Of a stretch of 64,000 bases of DNA, positions 12,068 to 22,890 are shown one piece after another. This DNA is from Podaxis mareebaensis (taxonomy: Eukaryota; Basidiomycota; Agaricomycetes; Agaricales; Agaricaceae). Below the pieces are notes generated by a model, which worked only from the letters and a program-made list of their open reading frames with translations, was not told the DNA's origin and made no database searches. The translations under genes and the position numbers were made by a program. Position 1 is the first letter of the stretch, and each line of letters opens with the position of its first letter. The stretch spans positions 124,001 to 188,000 of the forward strand of contig JAEUWP010000120.1 of the NCBI GenBank assembly GCA_018524725.1, given 5' to 3'.

Positions 12068-12518
12068 CGTGTTGAGGGATGGGAAAATAATGGGATGAGT
12101 GGTGAAAGGAGAAAACGTGATTGTGTGGATATAACAAAAACGCGACCTCTTCCGGCTGGGATACCCGTCTCCGGTCTTTACCATCACCCGCCCATCGCCC
12201 CACGATACTACACACCAATGCACACCTGAAGACCCATGTCAGAAGAGGGTCGGAGGTAGAACGGGAAATGTTGTCGCTCAGTGGGTATTTAGAGGATCGT
12301 TGTATCTAAAGGATGGCTCCTGATACTCCCATTATCATCGACAAACCGTTGGGGCGGAGGGTGTCGTTTGCCAACCGCGGTCGACATTTACGCTAAATAA
12401 TAGATGAACATGGCTTCGCCATGATCGTAAACCCGAGGCGCACAGTTGTGTACCCCGAACATCAGGCGGGCGATGTCATCTGGTGCAAAGGCCGAGGTCG
12501 GCGGGTAAGAATCAGATG

Positions 12519-13202
12519 TCAATCTTGTAGAGCGCCTATTTCACGTTCACTCGCTTCCAGGAATTGTGTGTACGAGTCCTGGTAAGTTGCTAGGTGAAGG
12601 AAACCTGAGTCAAGAATGAATAGTGACAAAGATTGGAACGTACTGGGCAGTTTAGACTTTGCTCTGTATCGCGCGACCACCTCCCTATTGTGCGCTATAG
12701 CGGCAAGTTGTGCGTGTTTGATGGTTCCTAGTGGCATTCTGTGAGCGAGAGCGAGGGTAATGATACTAGTTTCGGAGAACTGACCGGAAACATGGACGAC
12801 ATATGGGATGACCTTCCATCCATCTATTTCCTTTAATAGAGTAACACCGCCCCAGGCAATGCGATGCTGATCTCGCCCAACCCGTATAATGGCGACGTTG
12901 GTCATGGATGAGAAGTACTTCACTACCAAATGGGAGTTTTAGTGAACATAAACGGTACAAAAGCCTATATACTCACCCGTCAGCGATAGACCGACTGCTC
13001 CCCACCCGGTGTCACCAAAGTTGGTCAAAATACTTTGTTTCAAGGCATTATAGATCTTTTTGCCGTCTAGTGAGCTCGCTGGAACCGGTTGATTGAGAGG
13101 AGCATTGGTCGGGATAAACTCCACAAGCAGCCAGCGGTTCTATGAGACGAGCTTAGCTTTGCACTGCATACAAGGGTAGAGATATACCTTAAACCTGACC
13201 AT
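12519..13202 (-). CDS. POP5: RNase P/MRP protein subunit POP5
   Basis: POP5 is a small subunit of the nuclear RNase P and RNase MRP ribonucleoproteins, which process tRNA and rRNA precursors. Five exons (13202-13188, 13139-12977, 12922-12785, 12727-12644, 12589-12519) encode 156 residues. The start MVRFK|NRWLLVEF is the conserved POP5 N-terminus. Inside are GDTGWGAVGLSLTVKYFS and NVAIIRVGRDQHRIAWGG, and the tail ends in TQFLEASEREIGALQD. The 15-nt first exon is split off from the rest, as is common for this gene. The last intron (54 nt) keeps frame if retained, so a 174-residue form is possible; splicing gives the better family match. It lies downstream of the BioF promoter in the same orientation with about 450 bases between. 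Confidence 0.9.
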
Positions 13203-14219
13203 GAGAACGAGGTAAGAGTTAGAGTTCAAGATAGACCGACGTCGAGCACCCTGAATATACTGAACATGTCATGTTACAGAGCCCAGACCTGGGAGTCACG
13301 TGATCAACAGTCCAGATTCGACCTCTCCCAAAGCAAACCGAATATGCAGGTTGCACATTAATCTCACGAAGTCTAGGTCTTCTACGCTACTTCACATAAA
13401 GTGTGGTATCGAGGATTATACGAGGTAAGAAATCTTCACGAGAAGCTCAATGATCCAGCGAATCTCCAAAACCATGTGCCTGATATCCAATGGGGCGACT
13501 ACATTGGAGGTGATCTTTGGCTGTGCATGAGCGCCGAGTATTGACGCGTTTAACGGCATCGTTCAGGACTTGCGTATGATCACTTGCTTTGGACCCAAAT
13601 GACCATTCATTACCGCCACACACTCTTGACAACTGGCTTGGAAGCCCGGTCTCCTCCATTTGCGTCCAGAAGGGTGTTGGATGCAAAGTATGAATCACGC
13701 TGCGGTCCACACGAGGAATACATCCGAAAATATGTAGGATATCCGCATAGCTATATTATCATGTTCTTTCCTAGCCAAATGTTTCCCCTAGGAGCATGAT
13801 TTTGAAGCCTATATCTGGTGTCCTTGGGAACCTTGGTATTCAAAGTGACGTCTACTCGGAGTCCGGGGCCCGTTTTGTAATCTCTGAATTTAGAGGATGG
13901 TTCGGGACCATCTTATCTCCTCGACAACTCGCCTGGAAGTCCATACATGCTGCCCGTCGTCTTCGCTCCCGAGTATGCCTTGTAATGCAGCAATACCAGT
14001 TGTACGGCATTTGCACCACCTCTCCGCGTTCTACTGGGTCTCGTCCCAAGTGCTGCTAACCCCACGAAAGTTCGACCCCAACATGCAACCCGTCATTGGA
14101 GGTCTTCTCGAAGGTTTCTGGAAAACACCATTTACGACCAGCAACAGTGTTTATAAGACACCCTCCAGCTCTGTTCTGGCCTCAGCGCAACAACACTTTA
14201 CTGCCTACTCAAGTCTACA
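13203..14219. other. Intergenic with a duplicated segment and a TATA-like site
   Basis: A stretch at about 13425-13640 is repeated, diverged, at about 19240-19435. The right end carries a TTTATAA site near 14150, about 70 bases upstream of the small trefoil gene. A potential exon reading NLHEKLNDPANLQNHV and ending MSAEY followed by a stop lies at 13430-13545, but no gene could be completed around it. Confidence 0.5.
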
Positions 14220-14900
14220 ATGACCCAACAAGTAATAACACCTCTATATCTCCCGAAAATGATTCGCGACTGAGCCACATCCTCTTCTAGATCACTACCG
14301 GCGTCTGGAAGATCTCTTGTGGCCCTCTGTGGCTGCGCGACGTCGACGGTACAATCAAGCTATCCCCTGAGGAAGGGGAAACCGGAGATCATCTCAGCAA
14401 GGTACCAGCGCAACTCTTACCTATTATGCTTCCCGATTACTAAACGAAATTATCGTCCTCCAGTGGCGCTTGGACTACCTCGATGATGATCGGCAAGACT
14501 TTACTATCACTAACGTCGAAACTGGTGCACGCGTCTGGGCTGCACCCCCCGATGTGAGCCAGCACTTCTGATCCTGTGGGAGTCGCGCGCTAAGGTTTCT
14601 GAAGCAAATTTTAATCACCGCTGGCGAAAGCACCAAGTGGGCTATCCGCCCCGCTGGTGAAGGAAAATACCACGTAATGGTTTCCGTCCATCGTATGGAT
14701 AACTGCCGCTCACGGTTTGATAGATTTCCTGGCCTAATGATAACTTCTATTGGACCGCTGCAGGAATTGTCCCTGGCCCCGTAAGTTGCCCATTATAGAG
14801 TTGTTTTCAAAGTAATGTTCATGGTTGGTAGGTTATCCTTGAAGGCTTGCACGGTCTGCCCACGCAGTTCTGGAAATTCAAGTGGGTTGGTGACTTCTGA
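14220..14900 (+). CDS. Small beta-trefoil protein, I66-inhibitor-like (member A)
   Basis: Six exons (14220-14231, 14291-14401, 14464-14553, 14605-14673, 14724-14780, 14832-14900) encode 135 residues. Exon 1 is only MTQQ and every intron is in phase 0. The protein has spaced tryptophans in repeated beta-strand text such as GVWKISCGPLWLRD, FTITNVETGARVWAAPPD, WAIRPAGEGKYHISWP and FWKFKWVGDF. That is the look of fungal beta-trefoil proteins, closest in my memory to the I66 serine-protease inhibitors of mushrooms. It has no signal peptide, as expected for such cytosolic proteins. Four other intact genes in this window share the same exon plan. A ricin-type lectin is the main alternative, but clear QxW repeats are missing. 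The intron-4 side uses a weak GAAG acceptor at 14604. Confidence 0.72.
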
Positions 14901-16251
14901 GATCGTGTTGCTGAAGGTTCGATGTATGAATTAAACAATGAAATATAACTCTGTCACCCGTGCCCTACTGCAACTCCTTCAGTAAGACAAATGAGGTCTC
15001 TATCAGCCACTCGCTCAAATAATGCAACCCTGTTACAGCATACTACTGGAGAGACGATGGCGGCAGTTTAACAAGTAAAGGTGATGTGACTGCGCCCGTC
15101 AGTCACAGAGCTTCAGACCACATGTAGAGGGTGCCGTGACGAGGCAGACCACAGAGGACGGGAAGAACGGTGTTTCGAAATAGCTGAGAGGAAACGAATG
15201 AGTGTAGTGGTCGTAGCGACTGAGATAATGGATAGTTTCGTTGTTCGAGCTTGAGACAGGAAGAGAGAGTAAAAAAAAGGAGAGACGGGATGTAATTCGC
15301 TCGTGTATCTGACGAGACAGGCAGGTGTTTATACTTTCAATGAGTTAACTAGAGGCGGTGGGCTGACCTTGGGTGTCTACAGTGCTCGCAATTCGAAGGG
15401 GCAAGGTATTGTTGGTAGGGATATGTCTGTATAGCATGTAGGTGTGGGATCCCTATGTCATGAGAGTTCTATCCTAAGTGTTCCGGGACTGAGTATCTAG
15501 CGGACGGCGGAATGTGGTGCAGTGACGGACTGGTGGGCAGGGTACGTCGAGATGGCTTTGGACAGTTTAGGAGGGGCGAGCCGGTTACTGATTACACGAG
15601 CAGCCGGTTCGCACCCTCCATACTACCCATCCATTTACAATACTCGGGCTCATAAATTAACGGGAGTGGAATTGAGACAGCGAGATCCACACACAGCCAA
15701 AGCTTCACCCCCTCTAGACATCAGCCATAAATCACCCATTAACCAAGTCCCTCTCGCCCGCGGCTATCCGGCTTCAGCTCCTGTCACACGGCCGTTGGTT
15801 GAAGCAGCGGCGATCAAAGATTGCTAATGATCACTAATTCATGAGTGCTTGGGCATCCCGCTGGTGCTGCGTTTTTGAACAGCAATGTAAAAAGTAGGCC
15901 AGACAGGCATGTGGTAGACACGTTAACCAAGTTAATTATAGTCGCATTCGAACTTCTTACTTCCCTCAATGCTGTCCCCTGCATTGCTCCCCAACAGCAA
16001 ACGGCGTGGTCTATATTTGCACACTGATAAGCTAAGGGAAGACCGTTATTGTCCGAGGTGCACTTCGGATATTTGCTAACCAATCGATCCAAGTGTTCGG
16101 TTGCAAAATAAAAAACGCGCAGTCAAGCTGTGTTTATAATTTATGGTATTACACGGTGGTTTAACATCCCGCTCCAACCTCAACAAAACCGTTGTACACG
16201 ACAGGACCTCTGACAACACATCCCCGACTTCTCTTGCACCGATCCACCGCG
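14901..16251. other. Intergenic, no gene recognised
   Basis: The left 150 bases after the stop are duplicated near 19560-19700. The remaining 1.2 kb contains only short unconserved frames. No transposon ends were seen. Confidence 0.45.
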
Positions 16252-18723
16252 ATGAGACCAGACAAGCCGAAGAAAAAGGTGTTCTTCCCAAACTTTCGGC
16301 GTTCACTCCATGTGCTGTGGAATGATACAAAATTCCGACGCCTGTTTAAGGAGGACAAAGGAGTGGAAGGAGTGGGGTGGTATGCCAGGTACCGCGAAGA
16401 TTACTGGCATGTCCCGCTGGGTGTTTTACGATTTGTTGTCCTCATCATCTTTGCACCCATTTATGCCGTCTTCCAACTCTCTCCCTTAAGCGAACCCAAA
16501 GGGCCCAACGCTCCAGATATCAAGGAGTCCGCATGCATTCCGGATGCCATGTTGTACGAGTCCCCAGGCTATGGTGAGCCTGGAAAATTTGAGCCGATGG
16601 GGCATCCTCCGAGATGGATGTTAGAAGTGACGTTTCAAGGGCCGGAAGAACCGATAATCAAGCAGGTTGATGTGGAGGGGAACAGAGAGATTATGGAGGC
16701 GGGATATATGGCAATCAGCTACCCCATGGAGAGCGCTTTTGAGTTGTTCAAAGAAGTCGGGCTACAGACAAGGGACCCCCAACCAAATCAGAATCGCCGA
16801 TGGAGTTTACGGGACCAGGAACAAATCTCACGACGTGTTCTGTATGAGTTCGCGTGCGCTCGTTTTCATGTGGGAATTCCAGATTCGACGGAGTACATCT
16901 GGTTGGATGAACTTTGTTTGTCTCCAGCGACCTTAACGGACGAAGGAGAAGTTGAGAAGGAGCGAATGAAAGAGCTGGGGAGATTGGCGGATATCTTCCG
17001 AAATGCGAAGAAGGTTCTCGTTTTCTGTCATTCCCCCGGTTGTAAGCATACAACGCTAGACTGTTTATGGGGACAGCGGGTGTTTACAATTGCGGAGATC
17101 CTTCATGCGCAGCACGTAATAACCATGACACGATATCATGGGGAGGGCTCCGCCACGGAGCTCATAGAACAGGATGGACGCAACTTCAAGAGCGAGATGC
17201 AGCGGGAAGCTGCAGAAGGGGGGCAGTTCCACCTATCCACCATCCTGTTACATGCCACAAACGCCGGTTCTGCCCCTTGGCAATCCGTCATTCATGCTCT
17301 GGTTGTCGAAGCCATTCGCCGTGACGAGGCTGGGGGCTATCTGGGGCATAACTACCTTGGTAAGGTCCTTAATGGACTCTTGCCTCGTCGTGCCCGCCCC
17401 CAGGACCTCCGTGGGAAGGATGGTTGGGCTGACCTTGCGTGGTTGCTGGAATTGAATCAGGGATACTACAATGCGGCTAGCCTTGCAGCGGTCTGTAACG
17501 TGAATCTGACGCCCGCAAGGCAAGTGGAAGGCGTTACAGCAGGCCAGGATGGAGTGTGTGCTGCAGGTTACCGTTGGTGGGGAAAGCCCATATTACCGAT
17601 GGTGGGAAATGAGTGGCTGGAACCAGTAGTGACAGCACTCCCTGTTGTTCTCGGACAATCTTCTGTGCTAGAAGAGGACAGCGAGCAGGAGGAAGACGAG
17701 CCAGCGCCGGAATCGAAACAAGAACCTGTCCTCGCCATCCTGGCGCCCAAAGCCATCCACATCCACCACACCCTTCGCCGAGACCGTAATGGCTTGTACA
17801 GACATGAATCCATGGTTTGCTTGCGAAAGTGCATATGCGCGATTGCCGCTTTAGAGAGTCATGTAGGGATTCCGTTCCTCATCATCCACAGACAATACTT
17901 CAGCCGGGGTGCTTTGCTTATGTATCTTGGATTCGTGCTCATCGTCTTTGTAGAGCTGTTGGCAAGCACAGCCTACGTTGTCCGTGAAGGGTGGGTATTC
18001 CTGCCAGACGACGAATGGGGAGACGATCCATCACATGTGTTGGGAGAACTGGATCCGCGGTTTAAGAAGCTCAACGAGTGGGGTAAACGACAGTTGATTC
18101 CGAGTTGGGACCCCATGTCTGCGGCGGATGGTGAAAATAGCGGTTATAGACTCGTCTCAGGAAGCCTGGTGGACATGAATAGGAGAGCGTACACCAAGGT
18201 TATGGTCATAGATGGGGCACATCCCGACCTTATGGTAATGCTGGCCGTACATGGTACGGGAATAACCGGTCTGTTACTCCAGAAGCCCTATCGTGATGAT
18301 GACGAGGAGGAAGCCGAGACCTCTGATACAGAATCAGACACGGATTGGGGCAGCATTGAGAGTGATGGCGAAGAACATGCACGGGTGCAGGTGTTTACGA
18401 AGGTGGGGATGGCGAACGTGCCTGCGTATGTGCTTACTACATCGGACGATCATGGGACGATTTTCGTGGGTGGACACTTGCCAGTGATGCCGATACAAGA
18501 GGCTCAACTTGAGGAAGAGAAGGAAAGAACTACGCCGGCACCTTTCCAGGAGACTCAGAACTGCTCGGCTTCCAAAGAAGATACACATACCTTGCCGCCT
18601 GCCACAATTCCGAGCGATGCGGAACCTGCTGAGCTCGTTGTGAAGGGTCAGGAAAATGTAGATCTTGAGAAAGGAAGGGTGGATGAGTTGAAAGGTGCGC
18701 TTCCTGCAGGTGAGATTTCGTGA
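16252..18723 (+). CDS. HET-like domain membrane protein, single exon
   Basis: An intronless 823-residue frame (start at MRPDKPKKK, 16252; the frame is open to 16192 but without an ATG). The first 120 residues are basic, with a hydrophobic segment LGVLRFVVLIIFAPIYAVF. Then come features of a divergent heterokaryon-incompatibility (HET) domain: GYMAISYPMES (for the usual Y-A-L-S-Y-x-W), YIWLDELCLSP (for YIWIDxLCINQ), MKELGRLADIFRNAKKVLVF, and LWGQRVFTIAEILHA (for W-x-R-x-W-T-x-Q-E). A second hydrophobic segment, LLMYLGFVLIVFVELLAS, lies around residue 570 and the C-terminus is acidic. HET domains trigger cell death on non-self fusion in ascomycetes; in basidiomycetes their function is mostly inferred. 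The lack of introns contrasts with the neighbours. The HET call is moderate because the key tryptophan of the first motif is absent. Confidence 0.68.
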   Translation: MRPDKPKKKVFFPNFRRSLHVLWNDTKFRRLFKEDKGVEGVGWYARYREDYWHVPLGVLRFVVLIIFAPIYAVFQLSPLSEPKGPNAPDIKESACIPDAMLYESPGYGEPGKFEPMGHPPRWMLEVTFQGPEEPIIKQVDVEGNREIMEAGYMAISYPMESAFELFKEVGLQTRDPQPNQNRRWSLRDQEQISRRVLYEFACARFHVGIPDSTEYIWLDELCLSPATLTDEGEVEKERMKELGRLADIFRNAKKVLVFCHSPGCKHTTLDCLWGQRVFTIAEILHAQHVITMTRYHGEGSATELIEQDGRNFKSEMQREAAEGGQFHLSTILLHATNAGSAPWQSVIHALVVEAIRRDEAGGYLGHNYLGKVLNGLLPRRARPQDLRGKDGWADLAWLLELNQGYYNAASLAAVCNVNLTPARQVEGVTAGQDGVCAAGYRWWGKPILPMVGNEWLEPVVTALPVVLGQSSVLEEDSEQEEDEPAPESKQEPVLAILAPKAIHIHHTLRRDRNGLYRHESMVCLRKCICAIAALESHVGIPFLIIHRQYFSRGALLMYLGFVLIVFVELLASTAYVVREGWVFLPDDEWGDDPSHVLGELDPRFKKLNEWGKRQLIPSWDPMSAADGENSGYRLVSGSLVDMNRRAYTKVMVIDGAHPDLMVMLAVHGTGITGLLLQKPYRDDDEEEAETSDTESDTDWGSIESDGEEHARVQVFTKVGMANVPAYVLTTSDDHGTIFVGGHLPVMPIQEAQLEEEKERTTPAPFQETQNCSASKEDTHTLPPATIPSDAEPAELVVKGQENVDLEKGRVDELKGALPAGEIS

Positions 18724-19239
18724 TGCAGCTAGGCTGAGTAAAACTGAACTGGAACCAACAGACACACCGATCTGGTCACGGTTGCTCGATACTGTTAGGA
18801 GTCTAACTCGGATTAAGATCGGATGAGTAGTTAATACCATGCATGTCGACCATTGTAAACAATTTTATTAGGATTCTGCAAGTGGTGATACAGTCGTTAT
18901 AAAGGAGAGTAATGGTGGTGTGTTTGAGGTGTGCACGTTGAGTACACCCAACCTGGAGGTGAATGGACATGGAACTGGACCTGGAGCCAGGACTTGCGGT
19001 AGCACAAGTGCGAGCTCGGATAGGTTGCAAGATGCGAATGATGAGAGCGCGGTTTCGAATTTGACGTTGGATCAGAGCGAAGGCGCGAATGGGTCGTGAG
19101 GGAAGAGGAGAGAACCGTGAGAAGATGTAGAACAAGAACAAGTGAATGTTGGCAAGACTCGGAAGAGTGCCGTTAGCGTTGAGAGTCATTTCCAGACCCA
19201 CGATCACGCTCACAGGCGGGAACACGCTGGAGTCGAGTG
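18724..19239. other. Intergenic
   Basis: A minus-strand open frame of 140 codons spans 18803-19225, but its text is not conserved and shows no start context or domain. I regard this region as non-coding. Confidence 0.4.
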
Positions 19240-19435
19240 AGTTCTACGAAACCAAGAACCTTCACGAGAAGCTCAATGATCCAGTGGATCTCCAAAATCG
19301 AGTGTCTCATATCGTTTGGCTGTGTATGAGCGCTGACGCGTCTATCGGTGGGACCTGCGTATGATCACTCGCCTTGGACTCAAGTGGCCATTCATTACCG
19401 CCACACACCTCTGACAACTGGCTCAGACGGCCACG
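19240..19435 (+). repeat. Diverged copy of the 13.4-13.64 kb segment
   Basis: Shared blocks include CTTCACGAGAAGCTCAATGA and ATTCATTACCGCCACACAC. The order is the same as in the left copy, with small deletions. Together with the trefoil relic at 19487 this forms a second, shrunken copy of the 13.4-15.05 kb region. Confidence 0.85.
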
Positions 19436-19486
19436 TAGGTTTTCCACTAGAGAACCATTTAAACCTATAATGCCCACTCTTGATAG

Positions 19487-19700
19487 GTTATCCTTGAAGG
19501 CTTGACCAGTCTGCTGACGCAGCTCTGGAAATTTAAGTGGGTCGGTGACTTCTGAGATAGCGTCGTTGAAGACATGATGTATGAATTAAACAGTGAAATA
19601 TGGTCCTGTCGCCCGAGCTCTACTATAACTCTTTCAAATACGATAAGTAGAGGATTCTATCCACTGCTCGCTCAAGAAATGTCGCCTTGTCACAGCACCA
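19487..19700 (+). pseudogene. Relic of the trefoil gene (last exon plus 3' flank)
   Basis: Positions 19487-19555 match the last exon of member A (14832-14900) in length and text, reading VILEGL, then LWKFKWVGDF and a stop, and are preceded by a TAG acceptor. The following 145 bases match the 3' flank of member A. Exons 1-5 are missing, so about 1.2 kb is deleted relative to the left copy. It cannot encode the protein. Confidence 0.88.
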
Positions 19701-20090
19701 CTTCCGGACCACTACTGCCCATCCGTTTACTCACGTGTTAAGGACATAATCATTCCACGTGAAGCCAATGCGCAGCTGAGCCTACTTTATCACGTTCTGG
19801 CTATTTGCCAGCGACTTTGTCGCTACGGATCATGGTGTTCTGCTTCACGCCCTTCTTGTGTCATCTCGGGAAATCCCAGAAGCCATCCAGATGACAATGG
19901 CTATGTCCAACTCTCAGTTTCGCAGAGAGAGCGGTTCATGAACCTAGATACTGTTTCTGGGATACCTACAACCCCTGCAGCAATCGTTAATGGTAGAGAA
20001 AGGACTCTTCAACGTGCGGGCGAGCATTTCCTCCGGGTCTCTTACAGCGCCAATACTTATTCGCTAGCAGGCAGGGGAAGGCCTTCAAAT

Positions 20091-22275
20091 ATGGATAGCG
20101 GATCTGGCCCATCACAGTTCTTCCCCAACTCCAGCAATTTCGTCTTAAATAATCCCGTTATGACTTCTAACACAATACGGAATTTGGACTCTAGCCGCAC
20201 CAGTGTGTACACCAGCAGCTTCGCCAGGAATTTATGCTAAATGAAATCTTACAGTCATGGAACTCCTCGCGCAGCACAGAATATCAGGTGCAGAAGTCGA
20301 CTCCTCTGCCCGGTATCCTCCACCGCGGTGTCATCCCTCAACTCGGCGAGCCCTTCGAGATCGAATCACCACCTGGCTTAATGAGCCTTGACGTAATCGA
20401 AACCTGCTGTGGTTATACGGTCCTGCTGGCGTTGGCAAATCTGCCATTGCTCAAACGGTTGCGGAACTTTGTCGTGAAACCGGTCGTCTTGGTGCTGCAT
20501 TCTTCTTCTCCAGGCTCAATGACCGGAATAATCCCGACGGAGTACTCCCCACCCTCACATATCAACTAGCTGCCCAATGTCCTGATTACAAACGGATTAT
20601 AACTCGGCATATTGCTGATGATCCATCAATTCTCGAAAAGGATCTACGTACCCAATTCAAGGAACCGATCATCGCCCCATTCGCCGCTCTCAAACCACAA
20701 AAGCCCTCCGTCGCACGGCGACCTCTACTCATAATCCTAGATGGACTAGACGAATGTAACGGGGAGGATGCACAGTGCGCGTTTGTCGAACTTATTGGCG
20801 AGCACTTACGCACGATGAACTTCCCTCTTCTCTGGATGGTCTGCAGTCGACCCGAATCACACCTGAAGAACGTTTTCTCAAGGACAGTTGATGAGACTAG
20901 ATGTATGAGAGAGGAAATAGTTCCCGATGATGATGAGGCCAAGGTGGATATCCTCACGCTCCTTCGCGATGGCTTTGAGGAAATCCGCCAGAAATACTCC
21001 GACATTATTTACGTTAATCCCGGTGAATCTTGGCCATCGGAATCACAACTGCATGCGATTGCAAGAGCGTCTTCGGGTCTATTCGCCTTCGCCTCTACCT
21101 TGTCGGGAACGCAGAGAGCGATAATCCTGAAGCCCAACTCAATATATGCCTTGCATTCCTTGAACGATCTAACTTTCTTGATTCATCCATCAACCCGCTA
21201 CGTCGCCTCGACCTCCTCTATCAACAAATTCACTCTACCATTCCTACGAACACGCTCCAAACCACCATGCAAATAATAGGCATGTGCCTATTTTACCCAT
21301 ACCATCGCTTGTCAGCACAGATGCTTTGTTATTTCTTGCACTTGGATCGGGCACATTTTACCGTGCACTTCGTCGGCTTCATTCGGTGATGGATGTTCCC
21401 CCGGCCCCATATGCGAGCCAGTATCAGCTACGATTCTACCACGCCTCATTTGGAGATTTTCTCAGGGATCCAAGACGTTCTGGTCACTTTTATGTACAGG
21501 AGGGGAAAACGCATCGTGATGTGGCGATTCACTCACTCCGGTGGGTGAACTATTCAATCAGGCATGGATCCACCTTGGAGGGTAAGCTACTTTCATTGGG
21601 TTTGCAATGATAATAATTATATTGAGAACCTGTCAGGCACGACTTGTCATCCACCAGAGAGCCTACCTCAGCTGAAGTGGGTTCCTCAAAATCCCCAATA
21701 TCCTTCCCGGAGTATTGTTCCTACCCAACCTTCATCCTCTCGCGTCGAAAAATTTGCTAATGAAACGTGTTGGAGGGTCTGTGCCTTAGTACCCGAGGAA
21801 GACGCCCAGGCCATCATCGCGGAATTGCGACAATTTGACTTTTGTCACCTCACTTCGGTTTCTGACACTGAATCCTTCGTTGGATTCCTCAATCGCCTCT
21901 ATGACTGGGTATGCTCGTCTACACCATTCCCCAAGATGTATACTTATGTTGTTTCTCACACAGGGCCATAATTACCACCTCGATGGAATGATTAGAGTGG
22001 ATGGCAAGTCGAAGGAAGACAATTATCTCCTTTCGAGGCTTGACACGCTACGAAAGGATTTCGTAATCGGACAGGCGCCATTACCCCTCGTCAGTACAAC
22101 CTCATCTCACGCATTTTCTCGATCGTTGATACTGATAGCCATACCAGAGTCCTGCTCAGGGCTAGACCCTTTCCTTTATATCCTCCCATTCGACTACCCA
22201 GCCCCTCCCATCTCTCAGTCTCCGCACCCTGCTGCTAGGTCGTGGACGAAGGACTTCATTGGTGATACTGAGTAG
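20091..22275 (+). pseudogene. Broken NACHT NTPase gene
   Basis: The reading text matches the two NACHT genes at the left edge. An N-terminal piece from 20091 contains SQFFPNSSNF, common at the start of mushroom NACHT proteins. The NACHT part begins at MELLAQHR (20256), with P-loop GPAGVGKS, Walker B LLIILDGLDEC and LLWMVCSRPE all intact. The gene is broken by a TGA at 20389-20391 in the loop before the P-loop (NEP stop RNRN). A frameshift near 21098-21104 falls after FAFAST, and another near 21357-21363 falls in a T-run after DRAHF. Downstream, the tail continues across an intron (CWRVCALVPEEDAQ) and a second intron after YDW, ending at 22275. Sequencing error is possible for the T-run but not for all three lesions. 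Confidence 0.85.
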
Positions 22276-22890
22276 TCGTCGCGATGTAATAAACAGGACG
22301 GAAACAGGTCTTGAATTACGAGATTTTGGACTTCGGAATGTCCTGTTCCGCCTGACTTAAGTTCGAGGCGCATATGCGGGGCCAGTAAGTTGCTGACCAG
22401 TTAGTATAATGGCACTATCGTGACAATGGCAATAAGCTCTTTTGCAGTGGCTTCGCAGCAACTATCATGCATGAAGGTGCATTTCATTTCGAGGTAAGCA
22501 TAACTTTCAAATACTCACTCTGATACTTGGAAATTCCGTAGCCTGGAGAGGGTACGTGGGTCCGTGAGCCGTCATTGTAACAGTTCATGCGCACGGAATG
22601 ACCTCGTTTATTACCCGTCGAAAGAGGATCAAGCGCCTACGCGCGCTTATAACATAGCCCTGACTGCTCTTTGTTACCACGGTATTGATCAATACACTTG
22701 TGCGCTGAGAATCTGCCTCGACCCTGGCACAATCATTGCCTCTTGCTTCCATTACTGGCTGTTGACGGTCATAAAGTCCTTTCTTACGGGTGCTTTTGTT
22801 TACGCTGCACTGACTCCGGGTACTTCGCGGCCCCCAAAAACTACGAAACTTCTCGGTTTATATTCCCCCGATCTGGTACAGCAGCACTCC
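22276..22890. other. Intergenic, upstream of the TPR gene
   Basis: The reading frame of the TPR gene stays open upstream to 22564, but the text is not protein-like there. I place the start at 22891 and treat this stretch as promoter. Confidence 0.45.

Noticed and set aside
11258..12223. Longer N-terminus for the KAPA synthase
   Set aside because: The extra 52 codons are Trp/His-rich and not conserved; MPAPLRPNS at 12067 is a better start.
18803..19225. 140-codon minus-strand frame
   Set aside because: No conserved motif or codon bias; overlaps the duplicated segment of the trefoil relic.
22564..22890. Upstream extension of the TPR protein
   Set aside because: Open by chance; the text lacks protein-like composition and MPAKYSHVKK is a plausible start.
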